Assembly: GCF_947499215.1 (NCBI RefSeq)
Contig: NZ_CANMNI010000003.1
Location: 496,001 to 560,000, forward strand
Direction of reading: 5' to 3'
Length of the DNA stretch: 64,000 bases
Source of the DNA: an uncultured Pontibacter sp.
Lineage (GTDB): Bacteria; Bacteroidota; Bacteroidia; Cytophagales; Hymenobacteraceae
Within the stretch, counting starts at the first letter, position 1; every line of letters begins with the position of its first letter. This document shows, in pieces, positions 36,671 through 45,939 of this stretch. A program made the translations under genes and the position numbers. The notes beneath the pieces are model-generated. The model was not told where the DNA came from, searched no databases, and was given only the letters and a program-made list of their open reading frames with translations.

Positions 36671-37567
36671 TTACTTACCCCAGTCTGCCCAATTGCTACA
36701 ATGGCCGCTCAAGTCTGTGCCTGTGATTTCGGTTTGTACTTCTGTATAGCCTGCATTCATAATAGCCTGTGGAGCGAAATGTAGTTTGCCATTCTCCAAG
36801 GTTACAAATGCTTTACCGAAGTGGCCTTGGCTCAGACCGTGTCCTGCTTCATGCAATGCGATTGTTTCCACATCGAAGGTATAGCCATCGTTCCAAGTGA
36901 AGGCATCATTGTAGTAAATTTCCCTCCATGCGACATCCGCTTTACCATTTCCGTCCATATCTGTGGGGTTCCCTGATCCATCTATGTAAATGAGCGTAAA
37001 AGTTACGGCAAGAATATTAGCGCTTCCATTTAGTACAATCATGTCAAAGAATTCTGCCGGAAGCCAGCCTGAATGTACTATATCCGCTACATACCCATAA
37101 CTACCTCCGAAGCCAAAAAGGGCAGCGATAAATCCGGTTTCTCTGCCATCATAAGGTACTTTTGTCATCCCTAAGTTTGAACAGGTTGCGTCATCCCAAG
37201 TGTCCATGGCTCTGTCTATGGCGTCTTCGGTAACCTCCGCAGCTAAGTCCTCTGAAGGTCTGTTGTTATCGACATAATAGGTGATGTCGCTTGTGCCGTC
37301 TTCGCTATAATCCTCCACAAAGTCTTCAGCGAGATGCTTCTTGCCACGGTCGTTGAAGTATATTACATTGCCCGCTTCTTTTCCCTCACCTGAAGTGATG
37401 TACTCGGCTTTGTATAGCATGTACTGCCCATGCCGCGTGTTGCCCTGAAACAAACTTTCTGAAGAGGCTGCAAGCGGCTCTATTTCCGCTTCCTCCAGTT
37501 GGTCCTGACAAGAAAATGTCATAAGTGCAGCTAGTGCTACTGAGATAGTTACTTTGATTGTTTTCAT
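36671..37567 (-). CDS. Metzincin-type zinc metalloprotease lipoprotein
   Basis: A 298-residue protein with a lipoprotein signal (MTFSC, Cys20). The zinc site is HEAGHGLSQGH with His239, His243 and His249 and catalytic Glu240, the matrixin/metzincin pattern. The Met-turn candidate is Met270 in QAIMNAG. Upstream, PTDMDGNGKADVAWREIYYND looks like a calcium-binding loop. A surface-exposed secreted protease is inferred. The gene is convergent with the beta-barrel gene. Confidence 0.85.
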   Translation of the reverse strand: MKTIKVTISVALAALMTFSCQDQLEEAEIEPLAASSESLFQGNTRHGQYMLYKAEYITSGEGKEAGNVIYFNDRGKKHLAEDFVEDYSEDGTSDITYYVDNNRPSEDLAAEVTEDAIDRAMDTWDDATCSNLGMTKVPYDGRETGFIAALFGFGGSYGYVADIVHSGWLPAEFFDMIVLNGSANILAVTFTLIYIDGSGNPTDMDGNGKADVAWREIYYNDAFTWNDGYTFDVETIALHEAGHGLSQGHFGKAFVTLENGKLHFAPQAIMNAGYTEVQTEITGTDLSGHCSNWADWGK

Positions 37568-37902
37568 ATGCTAAAATGTAATTGATGGCTGCTTTTGAAT
37601 TGATTCCGAGGGGAAAAGGGCTTGACCATGATCTTGAATACAGGGGTCAAACTGGGGGAGTATTTAAAATAATACGTTTATTATTTACATTTAATAAGAT
37701 TAAATTATACTTAATCCATGTATTTAGAGTCGGTGTATGCAAATGTTTAGTAAAGGCATACCAAGTATCGGTAAAACATAAAGGGCAAGAAGGGCACTTC
37801 CTTGCTTATAGCCCCACCTTATACAATCTCACTTGACTTTGCTTAACTTTGTGGGTAGTTACTAAGGTATACCTACATCATATTTTACTTAAATCTTTCC
37901 CT

Positions 37903-40350
37903 TTGCCTTTCAACCCCTTCACCATAGACTTACCCGTTCGGGAAATCATACCTGCCGTTAGAGAACACCTGGCGGCGCAGAACACGCTGATCGTAAACGC
38001 CCCTCCCGGAGCCGGTAAAAGCACCTTGTTGCCGCTGGCTATACTTGATGAAATATGGCTGAAAGATCAGAAGATCATTATGCTGGAGCCCCGGCGACTG
38101 GCGGCTAAAACCATTGCCGAGCGCCTAGCGCAGCTGCTGGGCGAGGAGGTAGGCCAGACCGTCGGTTACCGCATCCGTTTCGAGAACCGCACTTCGGTGA
38201 AGACCCGCATCGAGGTCGTGACTGAAGGCATCCTCACCCGCATGATCCACAGCGACCGCGCCCTTACAGGTATAGGTATTGTGATCTTTGATGAATTCCA
38301 CGAACGCAGCATCCATGCCGATGTAGCCATGGCCCTGAGCCGGGAGGCGCAGCACACGCTACGGCCGGACCTGCGCATTCTGGTGATGTCGGCTACCTTG
38401 GATATGCCGCAGCTCACCAAAATGCTGAATGCCCCGGTGGCGCAAAGTATGGGGCGGCAATATCCAGTCGAGACTTTCTATACTGGCGATGCCGACGACC
38501 GCATGCTGCCCGAAATGACGGCCAAAGTGGTGATACAGGCGGCCAAGGAGCGGGAAGGGGATATCCTCGTGTTCCTGCCCGGCGAAAACGACATCCGGAA
38601 AGTGGAGATCCTGCTGCGCAAGCAAATGCGCGGCGTCATGATCCATCCGCTGTTCGGCATGCTACCCTTCGGCAAACAGTACGCCGCCATCATGCCCGAC
38701 CGCAACGGCAAACGCAAAGTGGTGCTGGCCACCAGCATCGCCGAGACCAGCCTTACGATAGAAGGCGTGACGGTGGTGGTGGATACGGGCTTCGGTAAAA
38801 CCTCCCGCTTCGATCCGAAGTCCGGTTTGTCGCGCCTCGAAACGGTGCGCATCTCCAAAGACGCCGCCGACCAGCGTGCCGGTCGCGCCGGACGTTTGGG
38901 CCCCGGTACGGCCTACCGCATGTGGAGCAAGGCCACGCAGGAGCGCATGGCCCCGCACCGCACCCCCGAGATCATGGAAGCAGACCTGTCAAACCTCGTG
39001 CTCGATATGGCGCAGTGGGGCATCATTGACATCCGCAGCCTGACTTGGCTCAACCCGCCGCCGCGTGCCGCTTTGCAATCGGCCACCGAAATGCTGCACC
39101 AGCTGCAAGCGCTGGAGAATGGCCGCATCACCGAGCATGGCAAGAAAATGCACGCGCTGCCTTGTCACCCGCGCATTGCCCACATGCTGCTTAAAGCAGA
39201 GGAAAACGGCCAAGTGCCGCTGGCCAGCGATATTGCCGCTATTTTGGAAGAGCGCGATCCGCTGGACCGCAACGCCGGCATCGACATCAACCTGAGAATA
39301 GAAGCCCTGCGCCGATATAGAGCTGAACATGGGAAAGGCAAAAGTTTTGGCAAGATCGAGAAGGTCGCAAAGTCCTACCGGCAGCTGTTCAATGTGGAGC
39401 CGGAGAATGGTGAATTCGACGGCTACGAGACCGGCGTGTTGCTCACGCATTGCTACCCGGAGCGCATCGCCTACGCCCGTCCCGGCAACAACGCGCAGTT
39501 TCAGCTGGCCAGCGGTCAGTTTGCCTCCGCCGGTCACCGCGACGAACTGGCGCATGAGCCATGGCTTGCCATCGCGCATCTGCACGCTGGTACCGGCGAC
39601 AACCCGGGCCGCATTTTCCTAGCCTCGCCGCTCAATCCGCGCGACTTGGCCCCGCTCGTCAAGCAGCAGGAAAGCTATACCTGGGACGTGAACGACGGCG
39701 AGCTAACCGCCTCCCTCGACACGCGCATCGGCAGCATCGTTTTGCAAAGCAAACCGCTTCCACCACCCGATGAGAAGTACTTGGTTCCTGCCATTTCCGA
39801 AGCCATCAAACGGGAGGGCGAGCACCTGCTGGACTTTAACGAGGAAGTGACCCAGTGGCAGAACCGCGTGTTGAGCCTGCGTAAGTGGCGTCCGGAGGAA
39901 AGCTGGCCCGACGTGAGCACGCCCACCCTCCTCATGACCAACTGGGACTGGCTGCGCACCTACCTGTACGACGTGGAAGAGCCAGACGATCTGCTGGCCA
40001 TCGAACTGTTGCCGATCTTGGAGAAGTTCTTGGACGCCGGCAAACGGTCGCGGTTAGACGTGTTGGCCCCGCCAACGCTGGACTTGCCAGACGGTTCATC
40101 GATTGAGGTATTCTACCAGTCCAACGGCACGCAACCCAAGCTGGAGATACGCCTGCAGGATGTGCTCGGCTGGGAGCAGAGCCCGACAGTGGATGAAGGC
40201 GAAATGACGGTAGAACTGCACCTGCTTACACCCGATTTAAAGCTGATCAAAGCTGTGCCTGAGCTTGAAAGTTTCTGGGCATCGGACTATCCAAAGCTTA
40301 AGCAGCAGCTGGAGGTGGTGTTTCCGGAAGTGGAGTGGGACCGGGGCTAG
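37903..40350 (+). CDS. hrpB: ATP-dependent helicase HrpB
   Basis: An 815-residue DEAH-type RNA helicase. Motif I is APPGAGKST near residue 34, motif II is DEFHERS, SATL is motif III and QRAGRAGR is motif VI. The C-terminal third (LTHCYPERIAYARPG, ASPLNPRDL, DFNEEVTQWQNRV) is the HrpB-specific region. The TTG at 37903 is chosen because the 35.6 kb duplicate keeps the same TTG at the same place and the protein similarity begins there; an upstream in-frame TTG at 37849 is also possible. Its role is in RNA processing and is not fully defined. Confidence 0.92.
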   Translation: MPFNPFTIDLPVREIIPAVREHLAAQNTLIVNAPPGAGKSTLLPLAILDEIWLKDQKIIMLEPRRLAAKTIAERLAQLLGEEVGQTVGYRIRFENRTSVKTRIEVVTEGILTRMIHSDRALTGIGIVIFDEFHERSIHADVAMALSREAQHTLRPDLRILVMSATLDMPQLTKMLNAPVAQSMGRQYPVETFYTGDADDRMLPEMTAKVVIQAAKEREGDILVFLPGENDIRKVEILLRKQMRGVMIHPLFGMLPFGKQYAAIMPDRNGKRKVVLATSIAETSLTIEGVTVVVDTGFGKTSRFDPKSGLSRLETVRISKDAADQRAGRAGRLGPGTAYRMWSKATQERMAPHRTPEIMEADLSNLVLDMAQWGIIDIRSLTWLNPPPRAALQSATEMLHQLQALENGRITEHGKKMHALPCHPRIAHMLLKAEENGQVPLASDIAAILEERDPLDRNAGIDINLRIEALRRYRAEHGKGKSFGKIEKVAKSYRQLFNVEPENGEFDGYETGVLLTHCYPERIAYARPGNNAQFQLASGQFASAGHRDELAHEPWLAIAHLHAGTGDNPGRIFLASPLNPRDLAPLVKQQESYTWDVNDGELTASLDTRIGSIVLQSKPLPPPDEKYLVPAISEAIKREGEHLLDFNEEVTQWQNRVLSLRKWRPEESWPDVSTPTLLMTNWDWLRTYLYDVEEPDDLLAIELLPILEKFLDAGKRSRLDVLAPPTLDLPDGSSIEVFYQSNGTQPKLEIRLQDVLGWEQSPTVDEGEMTVELHLLTPDLKLIKAVPELESFWASDYPKLKQQLEVVFPEVEWDRG

Positions 40351-40393
40351 TTTAAGAGTTGGGGATTTAGAGAGTTTGAGATTTTATCCAATG

Positions 40394-41079
40394 CCGGGTC
40401 CAACTACCCCTAACCCCTTTTGCCGAAACAAGTCCGGGATCTTCGACTCGTCTAAGGCGGGGGAGTTTGTATTACAGTGAAAACTATCCCCTTGAGGGGA
40501 TTATAGGGGTGTATTCGTTAGCAGGGGAAATTACTTCCTTTCACTTATCCAATGCTCCAGTGTCCGCAACACGTTTTGCATGTTTTTCTTGATCTCCATG
40601 TCATCAAACCTTAAGAACTGCACCCCATAGCGTTCCAGTTCAGACTGACGCTTCGTGTCATAGTCAAAGTTGTAGTCATGACTGTCCCCATCTATCTCAA
40701 TTGCCAATTGCAGCTCGTGGCAGTAGAAATCCACGATAAAATCTAACATGGGTACCTGCCTGTGAAATTGATACCCCATCAGTTTTCGCTCCTTTACTTC
40801 CTGCCAGAATAGAATCTCAGATAGCGTACTGTTTTTTCTGAGTTCCCTAGCCTTTTCCTTCAGATCCTCTCTATAAGGTATTATCGTGTTCTTTTTCATA
40901 TGAAGTACTCACCATGTGTAACACCCCTATGGTCCCCTCAAGGGGACAGTCCGGTTACGCCTGCTCTGTCGTGAATTATCAATTTCATACGGATGAAAGC
41001 TATACCCAGATAAACAGCTGCTTCAGTAAGTGAAATTCCCCGCCTTAGACAAGGAGGGGTTAGGGGTGGTTGGACCCGG
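40394..41079. mobile_element. DUF559 palindromic element A
   Basis: The left end (40394-40419, CCGGGTCCAACTACCCC start) is the inverted match of the right end (41034-41079), with an extra 30 bases inserted in the left arm. Inside are a second inverted pair, CTATCCCCTTGAGGGGATTA (40484 on) and its complement ending at 40949, and the DUF559 gene. The element sits exactly between the 3' ends of hrpB and the DinB-like gene. A second copy at 46.0-46.6 kb is colinear without indels over about 600 bases. Confidence 0.75.
40531..40899 (-). CDS. DUF559 endonuclease-like protein (copy A)
   Basis: A 122-residue protein with the DUF559 core: LRKNSTLSEILFWQEVKERKLMGYQFHRQVP then LDFIVDFYC and LQLAIEIDGDSHDYN. 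The D-F-I-V-D...E-I-D-G-x-x-H spacing is that of the Vsr-like PD-(D/E)XK nuclease fold, with Asp, Glu and His available to bind metal. It differs from the copy at 46.1 kb by one residue (Glu versus Lys in YCHELQL). It lies between inverted repeats and probably belongs to them. Cutting of the element's target is inferred, not shown. Confidence 0.85.
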   Translation of the reverse strand: MKKNTIIPYREDLKEKARELRKNSTLSEILFWQEVKERKLMGYQFHRQVPMLDFIVDFYCHELQLAIEIDGDSHDYNFDYDTKRQSELERYGVQFLRFDDMEIKKNMQNVLRTLEHWISERK

Positions 41080-41085
41080 CCTGTA

Positions 41086-41562
41086 CTACTCCCAATTGCC
41101 CAAAATCCGCCGCATCACCATCACTTGCCCCACATGGTAGGCGTTATGCTCGGCTACGAGCATTGCTTCGCGGAGTAGCGTCTGCCCATTGCCGTGCGGG
41201 AAGGCCGCGTATAGATCCTGCTGCGTGTCCTCCACGAGCGCAATCATCTCTTCCACACCTTGACTGATCGATGCAAGACTGGCGTCAAGTGCCGCCTGAT
41301 CGGCAGGGGCCTTCTCCTTGGGCCAGTAGTCGTCGGGCCAAGTAGGCTCCTCGTAGTCCGGGTTGCGGCTGAAGTCTAGGATGTCGTAGAGGGCGAAGCG
41401 CAGGTGTTCGAGCTGCTGCCAGATGGTATAGGGGAGGCCCTCAATGTTTCTGCCGGCCTCTTCTGCCTTTAGCCCTCGAAGCAGTTTCGCTATAGGCTGA
41501 TAAGTCTGTCCGCCCCGCAGTAGGTTTGCTACATGTTCACGTAATGCTTTGTCTTTGTCCAT
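41086..41562 (-). CDS. DinB-like four-helix protein
   Basis: A 158-residue protein with the DinB-type fold: QQLEHLRFALYDIL supplies the first His and AEHNAYHVGQVMVMRRILG the C-terminal His pair, together the usual metal-binding triad. The ATG at 41560-41562 is chosen; an upstream TTG would add eight residues. DinB-family proteins include thiol-dependent transferases (bacillithiol- or mycothiol-linked). The right end of element A ends six bases after its stop. Confidence 0.75.
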   Translation of the reverse strand: MDKDKALREHVANLLRGGQTYQPIAKLLRGLKAEEAGRNIEGLPYTIWQQLEHLRFALYDILDFSRNPDYEEPTWPDDYWPKEKAPADQAALDASLASISQGVEEMIALVEDTQQDLYAAFPHGNGQTLLREAMLVAEHNAYHVGQVMVMRRILGNWE

Positions 41563-41744
41563 AGGTATAGATGCGTGCTGGTACAAATACTTTACGCAGG
41601 AAAGGCAACAGTGGAAAAACCATATTTAAGTAAGGGATAACAAAATTTGCCGTGTTGGAGTAAATGTAAACTGCTGAAAGGAACGTAACAGATTCTACCA
41701 GCGCAAACCATTATATACCTTACATCATAGGAAAAACTAGAAAG

Positions 41745-42035
41745 ATGATCCATAAAACCTACTTGAAAACCAAAGACCAGTGCAAAGTCAAATTCACGAT
41801 CAGCTTAGAGCACGCAGATAAAGTGGAGATAGTCGGCCTTAACAACGATTGGGGTAATCCGATTAAGATGAGCAAGAAAAAGGACGGCACCTTTGAAAGC
41901 GTGCAAACACTTCCGCGCCATACCCAGCACGAGTTTAAATACCTAGTAGATGGTACCGAATGGCGAAATGACCCGGATGCTGACGGAGAGGCGCCCAATG
42001 AATATGGCGGCACCAACACCCTGCTCGTGTTATAA
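41745..42035 (+). CDS. Stand-alone CBM48/AMPK-type glycogen-binding domain
   Basis: A 96-residue protein. VKFTISLEHADKVEIVGLNNDWGNPIKMSKKKDGTFE followed by HEFKYLVDGTEWRNDPDA is the early-set beta-sandwich of CBM48, with Trp residues positioned for glucan contact. It has no enzyme attached. A role in binding or regulating glycogen metabolism is inferred; the family also includes isoamylase N-terminal domains. Confidence 0.8.
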   Translation: MIHKTYLKTKDQCKVKFTISLEHADKVEIVGLNNDWGNPIKMSKKKDGTFESVQTLPRHTQHEFKYLVDGTEWRNDPDADGEAPNEYGGTNTLLVL

Positions 42036-42059
42036 ACGACCCAACTGCTCTATCAAAAG

Positions 42060-42488
42060 CTAGTTGCCTATACCTGAGATGTAGACCGCTATTTCTTCTT
42101 CCCTGTCCTGCATGTGCTCATAGGCAAACTTCTGGATCACATCGCAGGCCACCTTGTCCAGCACGCCAAAAATGCGAGCCTCGCTGATCACCTCTTCGTT
42201 CCAGTCTGAGGCGATGACCAAGATGGAGCGGCCGTTGTAAGGATTCAGGTCCACGAGGTCGGCGGAGAGGTTAGGGGATGGCCATTTTCCTTCCGCAATG
42301 CTGTAAAGTCCCGGCTTCCAACGCGGGGGACTTTCCTTCAGATCCGGCACGGGATTAAAATAGCCATTCTCGACAGTACCCATAAACAGGACATTCGCTT
42401 TTTTCAGCGTAGTTGGCACGAGCGTCTTGGGGTCGGGCAATACAGTGCCTGCTTCTTCCAGCACTTCATCAGAGTTTTCCATACCCAT
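42060..42488 (-). CDS. Hypothetical protein
   Basis: A 142-residue soluble protein with no signal. Segments such as WKPGLYSIAEGKWPSPNLSADLVDLNPYNGRSILVIASDWNEEVISEAR suggest a mixed alpha/beta fold. It is convergent with the CBM48-like gene (24 bases apart). A second ATG lies two codons downstream. I recognise no family. Confidence 0.55.
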   Translation of the reverse strand: MGMENSDEVLEEAGTVLPDPKTLVPTTLKKANVLFMGTVENGYFNPVPDLKESPPRWKPGLYSIAEGKWPSPNLSADLVDLNPYNGRSILVIASDWNEEVISEARIFGVLDKVACDVIQKFAYEHMQDREEEIAVYISGIGN

Positions 42489-42578
42489 ACATACTTCCGG
42501 ATAAAGCAGAGGGTTGTGAAACCCAGTAAGCTGTTACCGTGCGCGCGGGTAAATATTGAGGATGCTTAGGTGAGGAAA

Positions 42579-42863
42579 GTCCCCTTGAGGGTAAATGAGA
42601 ACGTGAGGTCGAAGCTTGGGAGGGTATGTTCTAGGAAAAACTGTCCCCTTGAGGGGACCATAGGGGTGTTGGAGGCTGTTGTTTTGCTTTGTCGCTACTA
42701 CATTGGGTGAGTGCTGGCCTGATGAACACCCCTATAATCCCCTCAAGGGGATAGTCTTCGTTTTTGCGAATTCTCCCCTTGAGGACAAGTTTTGAACTCG
42801 CATTCTCACTAATCCTCAAGGGGATAATCTTCGAGAATGAAACGACCCTACCCTCAAGAGGAC
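42579..42863. repeat. Gene-less palindromic element C
   Basis: Three nested inverted pairs are visible: GTCCCCTTGAGGGT (42579-42592) with ACCCTCAAGAGGAC (42850-42863), GAGAACGTGAG... (42597 on) with ...CATTCTC (to 42807), and CTGTCCCCTTGAGGGGACCA (42641 on) with its complement ending at 42754. The innermost pair is the same as that flanking the DUF559 genes, but no gene lies inside. The right half contains its own small hairpin (42772-42824). Confidence 0.7.
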
Positions 42864-42891
42864 AGTTTCCGTTATAACTTCCACAGCCCGC

Positions 42892-44709
42892 CTAGGTATA
42901 CAGGGAGCCGATCAGGCCTTGGTATTTCTCCAGTATCACCTTCCGCTTCAGTTTAAGGGTAGGGGTGAGCTCGCCGCCTTCTATGGTCCACTCGGAAGGG
43001 AGAAGAGCGAACTTTTTCACCTGTTCCACAGGGCTGAAGTTGAGATTGTACTGGTTCACGGCTTCCTTTATCATCTGCCAGACATCTTTGTCGTCTAAGA
43101 CGGCTTCATTGCCGGGGTAGGTCTTGCCTTGGTTACTGTACCACTCGCGGAGCTTGGTGAAAGCCGGCACAATGAGGGCGCCGACGTACTTCTGCGTTTC
43201 GCCCACTACCATGATCTGCTCGATCCAGTTACTTTCCACCATCTTGTTTTCGATAGGCTGCGGTGCTACGTACTTACCGCCGCTTGTCTTAAAGAGCTCT
43301 TTCTTACGATCCGTTATCTTCAGGAACTTGCCGTCTACTATCGTGCCGATGTCGCCGGTATGCAGCCAACCCTCCGCGTCGATCACCTCGGCGGTCAGGT
43401 CAGAGCGCTTGTAATAGCCCATCATCACGTTGGGACCTTTGCAGAGAATCTCCCCGTCTTTGGCAATTTTCACTTCCACCCCTTCGAGCAGCGGACCCAC
43501 CGTGCCGAACATGCGGTTATGCTCCGGGTAACGGTTGCCACTGATGATAGGGGAGGCCTCGGTCAGTCCATAGCCTTCCTGTATCACGATTTTGGCAGCG
43601 GTGAAGATCTTCAGGAGTCGCACCTGACAGGCGGCCGCCCCCGTTATAATTGACTTCACCTCGCCACCCAGCGCATGACGCCATTTGCTGAACACCAGCC
43701 GGTCGGCTATGGCCAATTGCAGACGGTAGCTCAGCGGCATCGGTTTATTGATTTCAAACTGCTCCGCCAAATTCAGCGCCCAGAAGAAGAGCTTCTTCTT
43801 GTTGCCTTTCAGCTCTGAGCCTTTGGCCACAATGCCTTCGTATACCTTCTCAAGCAGGCGCGGCACCGTCGTGAAAATCGTCGGTTTTACCTCCCGCAAA
43901 TTGCCGGCGATCGATTCCATACCCTCAGCATAATAAATGGACACGCCACTGTAAAAATAGCAGTAGGTGGCCATGCGCTCGAAAGCGTGGTTGAGCGGCA
44001 GAAAGCTGATGGCCTTTTTGCGAAACACCCCGACCTCCTGTATGATGAGCGCACTGCCGAACACATTGCTGAGAATGTTGTAGTGCGAGAGCATCACGCC
44101 TTTGGGCGTACCGGTAGTGCCGGAGGTATAAAGGATGGTAGCCAGTTCGTGCTCACCCACCGCGTCGCGCAGCTGGGTGACCTGTCGAGCAGTTTCAGGC
44201 TTGGGCTCGGTCAGCAGTTCGGTCCATAGCGGAGCATTGTCGACGTGTTTAAAGTTATAGACCGCCTGCAGCTGCGGCAGGTAGGAGCGCATTTGCTGTA
44301 CCTTGTGGTATAGCGACTCATTGCCCGTAAAGACCATCTTCACAGCTGCGTCTTTCAAGATGAACTCAAGCTCCGAAGGGTTGATGGTCGGGTATACCGG
44401 CACCGAGATCGCACCGATCTGCTGTATGGCCATGTCCACGAGCATCCACTCCGGACAGTTCGGACTCAAGATGGCGATCTTGTCTCGGCCCTCGGCTGTG
44501 CCGTCGCCTTTGGCTATACCCAGCTCCAGCAGGGCGGCGCTGATGCGGTTCACCTTGTCTTTTACCTCGGCGGTGCTATACCTGCGCCATTCGCCCTGCT
44601 CCTTGGCAGCCAGCATATCGTCCAGCGGAAATTGCGCCAGCTGGTAGTCGATGCAGTCAAACAGGCGCTTCGGTTTGTCGGTCGGGGTGGTCTCTGTATT
44701 CTTTTTCAC
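42892..44709 (-). CDS. Long-chain acyl-CoA synthetase (AMP-forming)
   Basis: A 605-residue ANL-family enzyme. The ATP loop TILYTSGTTGTPKG is at residues 191-204, YGLTEASPI is the A5 motif, and GWLHTGDIG with LKITDRKKELFKTSGGKYVAPQPIEN form A7-A8. The length, LPLNHAFER and the weak start GTG at 44707-44709 fit the FAA1/FadD15-like branch. It activates fatty acids with CoA and ATP at the membrane. Confidence 0.92.
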   Translation of the reverse strand: MKKNTETTPTDKPKRLFDCIDYQLAQFPLDDMLAAKEQGEWRRYSTAEVKDKVNRISAALLELGIAKGDGTAEGRDKIAILSPNCPEWMLVDMAIQQIGAISVPVYPTINPSELEFILKDAAVKMVFTGNESLYHKVQQMRSYLPQLQAVYNFKHVDNAPLWTELLTEPKPETARQVTQLRDAVGEHELATILYTSGTTGTPKGVMLSHYNILSNVFGSALIIQEVGVFRKKAISFLPLNHAFERMATYCYFYSGVSIYYAEGMESIAGNLREVKPTIFTTVPRLLEKVYEGIVAKGSELKGNKKKLFFWALNLAEQFEINKPMPLSYRLQLAIADRLVFSKWRHALGGEVKSIITGAAACQVRLLKIFTAAKIVIQEGYGLTEASPIISGNRYPEHNRMFGTVGPLLEGVEVKIAKDGEILCKGPNVMMGYYKRSDLTAEVIDAEGWLHTGDIGTIVDGKFLKITDRKKELFKTSGGKYVAPQPIENKMVESNWIEQIMVVGETQKYVGALIVPAFTKLREWYSNQGKTYPGNEAVLDDKDVWQMIKEAVNQYNLNFSPVEQVKKFALLPSEWTIEGGELTPTLKLKRKVILEKYQGLIGSLYT

Positions 44710-44790
44710 AAGTGATTTTGTTCAAGCTATACCTATAAAGCAATACTGCGAAGGAGGCTGCTGTGTTTCCGGGAGAATCAAAAGCCGGGA

Positions 44791-45912
44791 TTATTCCCAC
44801 CAGTGGCTCACAGGTATGCGCCTGTGCAGGATGATGGGCTCCCCGATGCGCGGCGTGGTCATGTTCACGTCAAGCTCCTGCGCCTTTTTGGTGACCCGCT
44901 CGATCGGGTCGGTCCAGCTGTGCATCGCCAGCGCAAAACCCGCCCAGTGGATCGGCATGAGCACCTTGCCTCTTAGGTCGAGGTGCGCCTGTACGGTTTG
45001 CTCCGGCATCATGTGGATGTAAGGCCACAGCTCGTTGTACTGTCCGCACTCCATGAGCGTAATATCAAAAGGACCGTATTTCTCCCCGATCTCTTTAAAA
45101 CCGTCAAAGTAACCGGAGTCGCCGCTGAAGAAGATGCGGTCCTGTCGGCCTTTGATCACCCAAGAAGCCCAGAGCGTTTTCATGCGATCCGAAAAGCCGC
45201 GTCCGGAGAAATGTCTAGCTGGGGTAGCCGCAAAGGTCAGACTGCCCAAGGTTGCCTCGTCCCACCAGTCCAGCTCGGTAATCTTCTCGGCAGGCACGCC
45301 CCAGCGCTCCAAGTGCGCCCCCACTCCCAAGGTCACATAAAAGTGCCCGGTCTTTTCATTTAGTTTTTGGATGGAGCCGTAGTCGAGGTGATCGTAATGG
45401 TCATGCGAAACGAGGATGGCGTCGATGAAGGGGAGCTCGTCTAGGTCGATGGGCAGGGAGTCAGAAAAACGCTTCGGACCCAAGAAACTGATGGGGGAGG
45501 CGCGGTCCCCTAACATAGGGTCAACGAGCAAGCGCTTGCTGTCTATTTCGATCAGGAAAGTGGAGTGCCCAAACCATGTGAGCACGGTAGCCGTGTCCTG
45601 CGGGGTATCGAGTTGCTTCGGATTCAGCTTCTCCACCGGAATAATCCAATCCGGTACTTGGTTTTCCACTTTGTTAAAGAGCCGGGAGTTGATCATCTTC
45701 ACATAGCCCTTAAAGCCAATGTCCATGTTCGTCGGCACCGGGTTTTGAAACACCCCCTCCTCATAGTTTGGCGAAGCTTCTATGGCTTCTAATCGCTGCC
45801 CCTTCGCCTCAGCCCCAAACTGCGGAGAAAGGCTCATGAAACTGCAGCTGGCTACTACCAAAAGCAAAAGCAGGAAAAGAAAACTGTAAAGCGTAAATCG
45901 TTTGAGCGTCAT
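44791..45912 (-). CDS. MBL-fold metallo-hydrolase, NAPE-PLD/UlaG-like lipoprotein
   Basis: A 373-residue protein with a lipoprotein signal (VASC, Cys23). VLTWFGHSTFLIEIDSKRLLVDPML opens the metallo-beta-lactamase fold and SHDHYDHLD supplies His170, His172, Asp174 and His175 for the two-metal site. ATPARHFSGRGF and SGDSGYF follow. The layout and length resemble the NAPE-PLD-like phosphodiesterases. Hydrolysis of a lipid phosphodiester is possible, but the substrate is unproven. Confidence 0.85.
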   Translation of the reverse strand: MTLKRFTLYSFLFLLLLLVVASCSFMSLSPQFGAEAKGQRLEAIEASPNYEEGVFQNPVPTNMDIGFKGYVKMINSRLFNKVENQVPDWIIPVEKLNPKQLDTPQDTATVLTWFGHSTFLIEIDSKRLLVDPMLGDRASPISFLGPKRFSDSLPIDLDELPFIDAILVSHDHYDHLDYGSIQKLNEKTGHFYVTLGVGAHLERWGVPAEKITELDWWDEATLGSLTFAATPARHFSGRGFSDRMKTLWASWVIKGRQDRIFFSGDSGYFDGFKEIGEKYGPFDITLMECGQYNELWPYIHMMPEQTVQAHLDLRGKVLMPIHWAGFALAMHSWTDPIERVTKKAQELDVNMTTPRIGEPIILHRRIPVSHWWE

Positions 45913-45939
45913 GGGGTAAAATTACGCAAATTTGTGGTG

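Noticed and set aside
40394..41079. Target-site duplication flanking DUF559 element A
   Set aside because: No convincing short direct repeat outside the inverted ends was found, so the insertion mechanism is left open.
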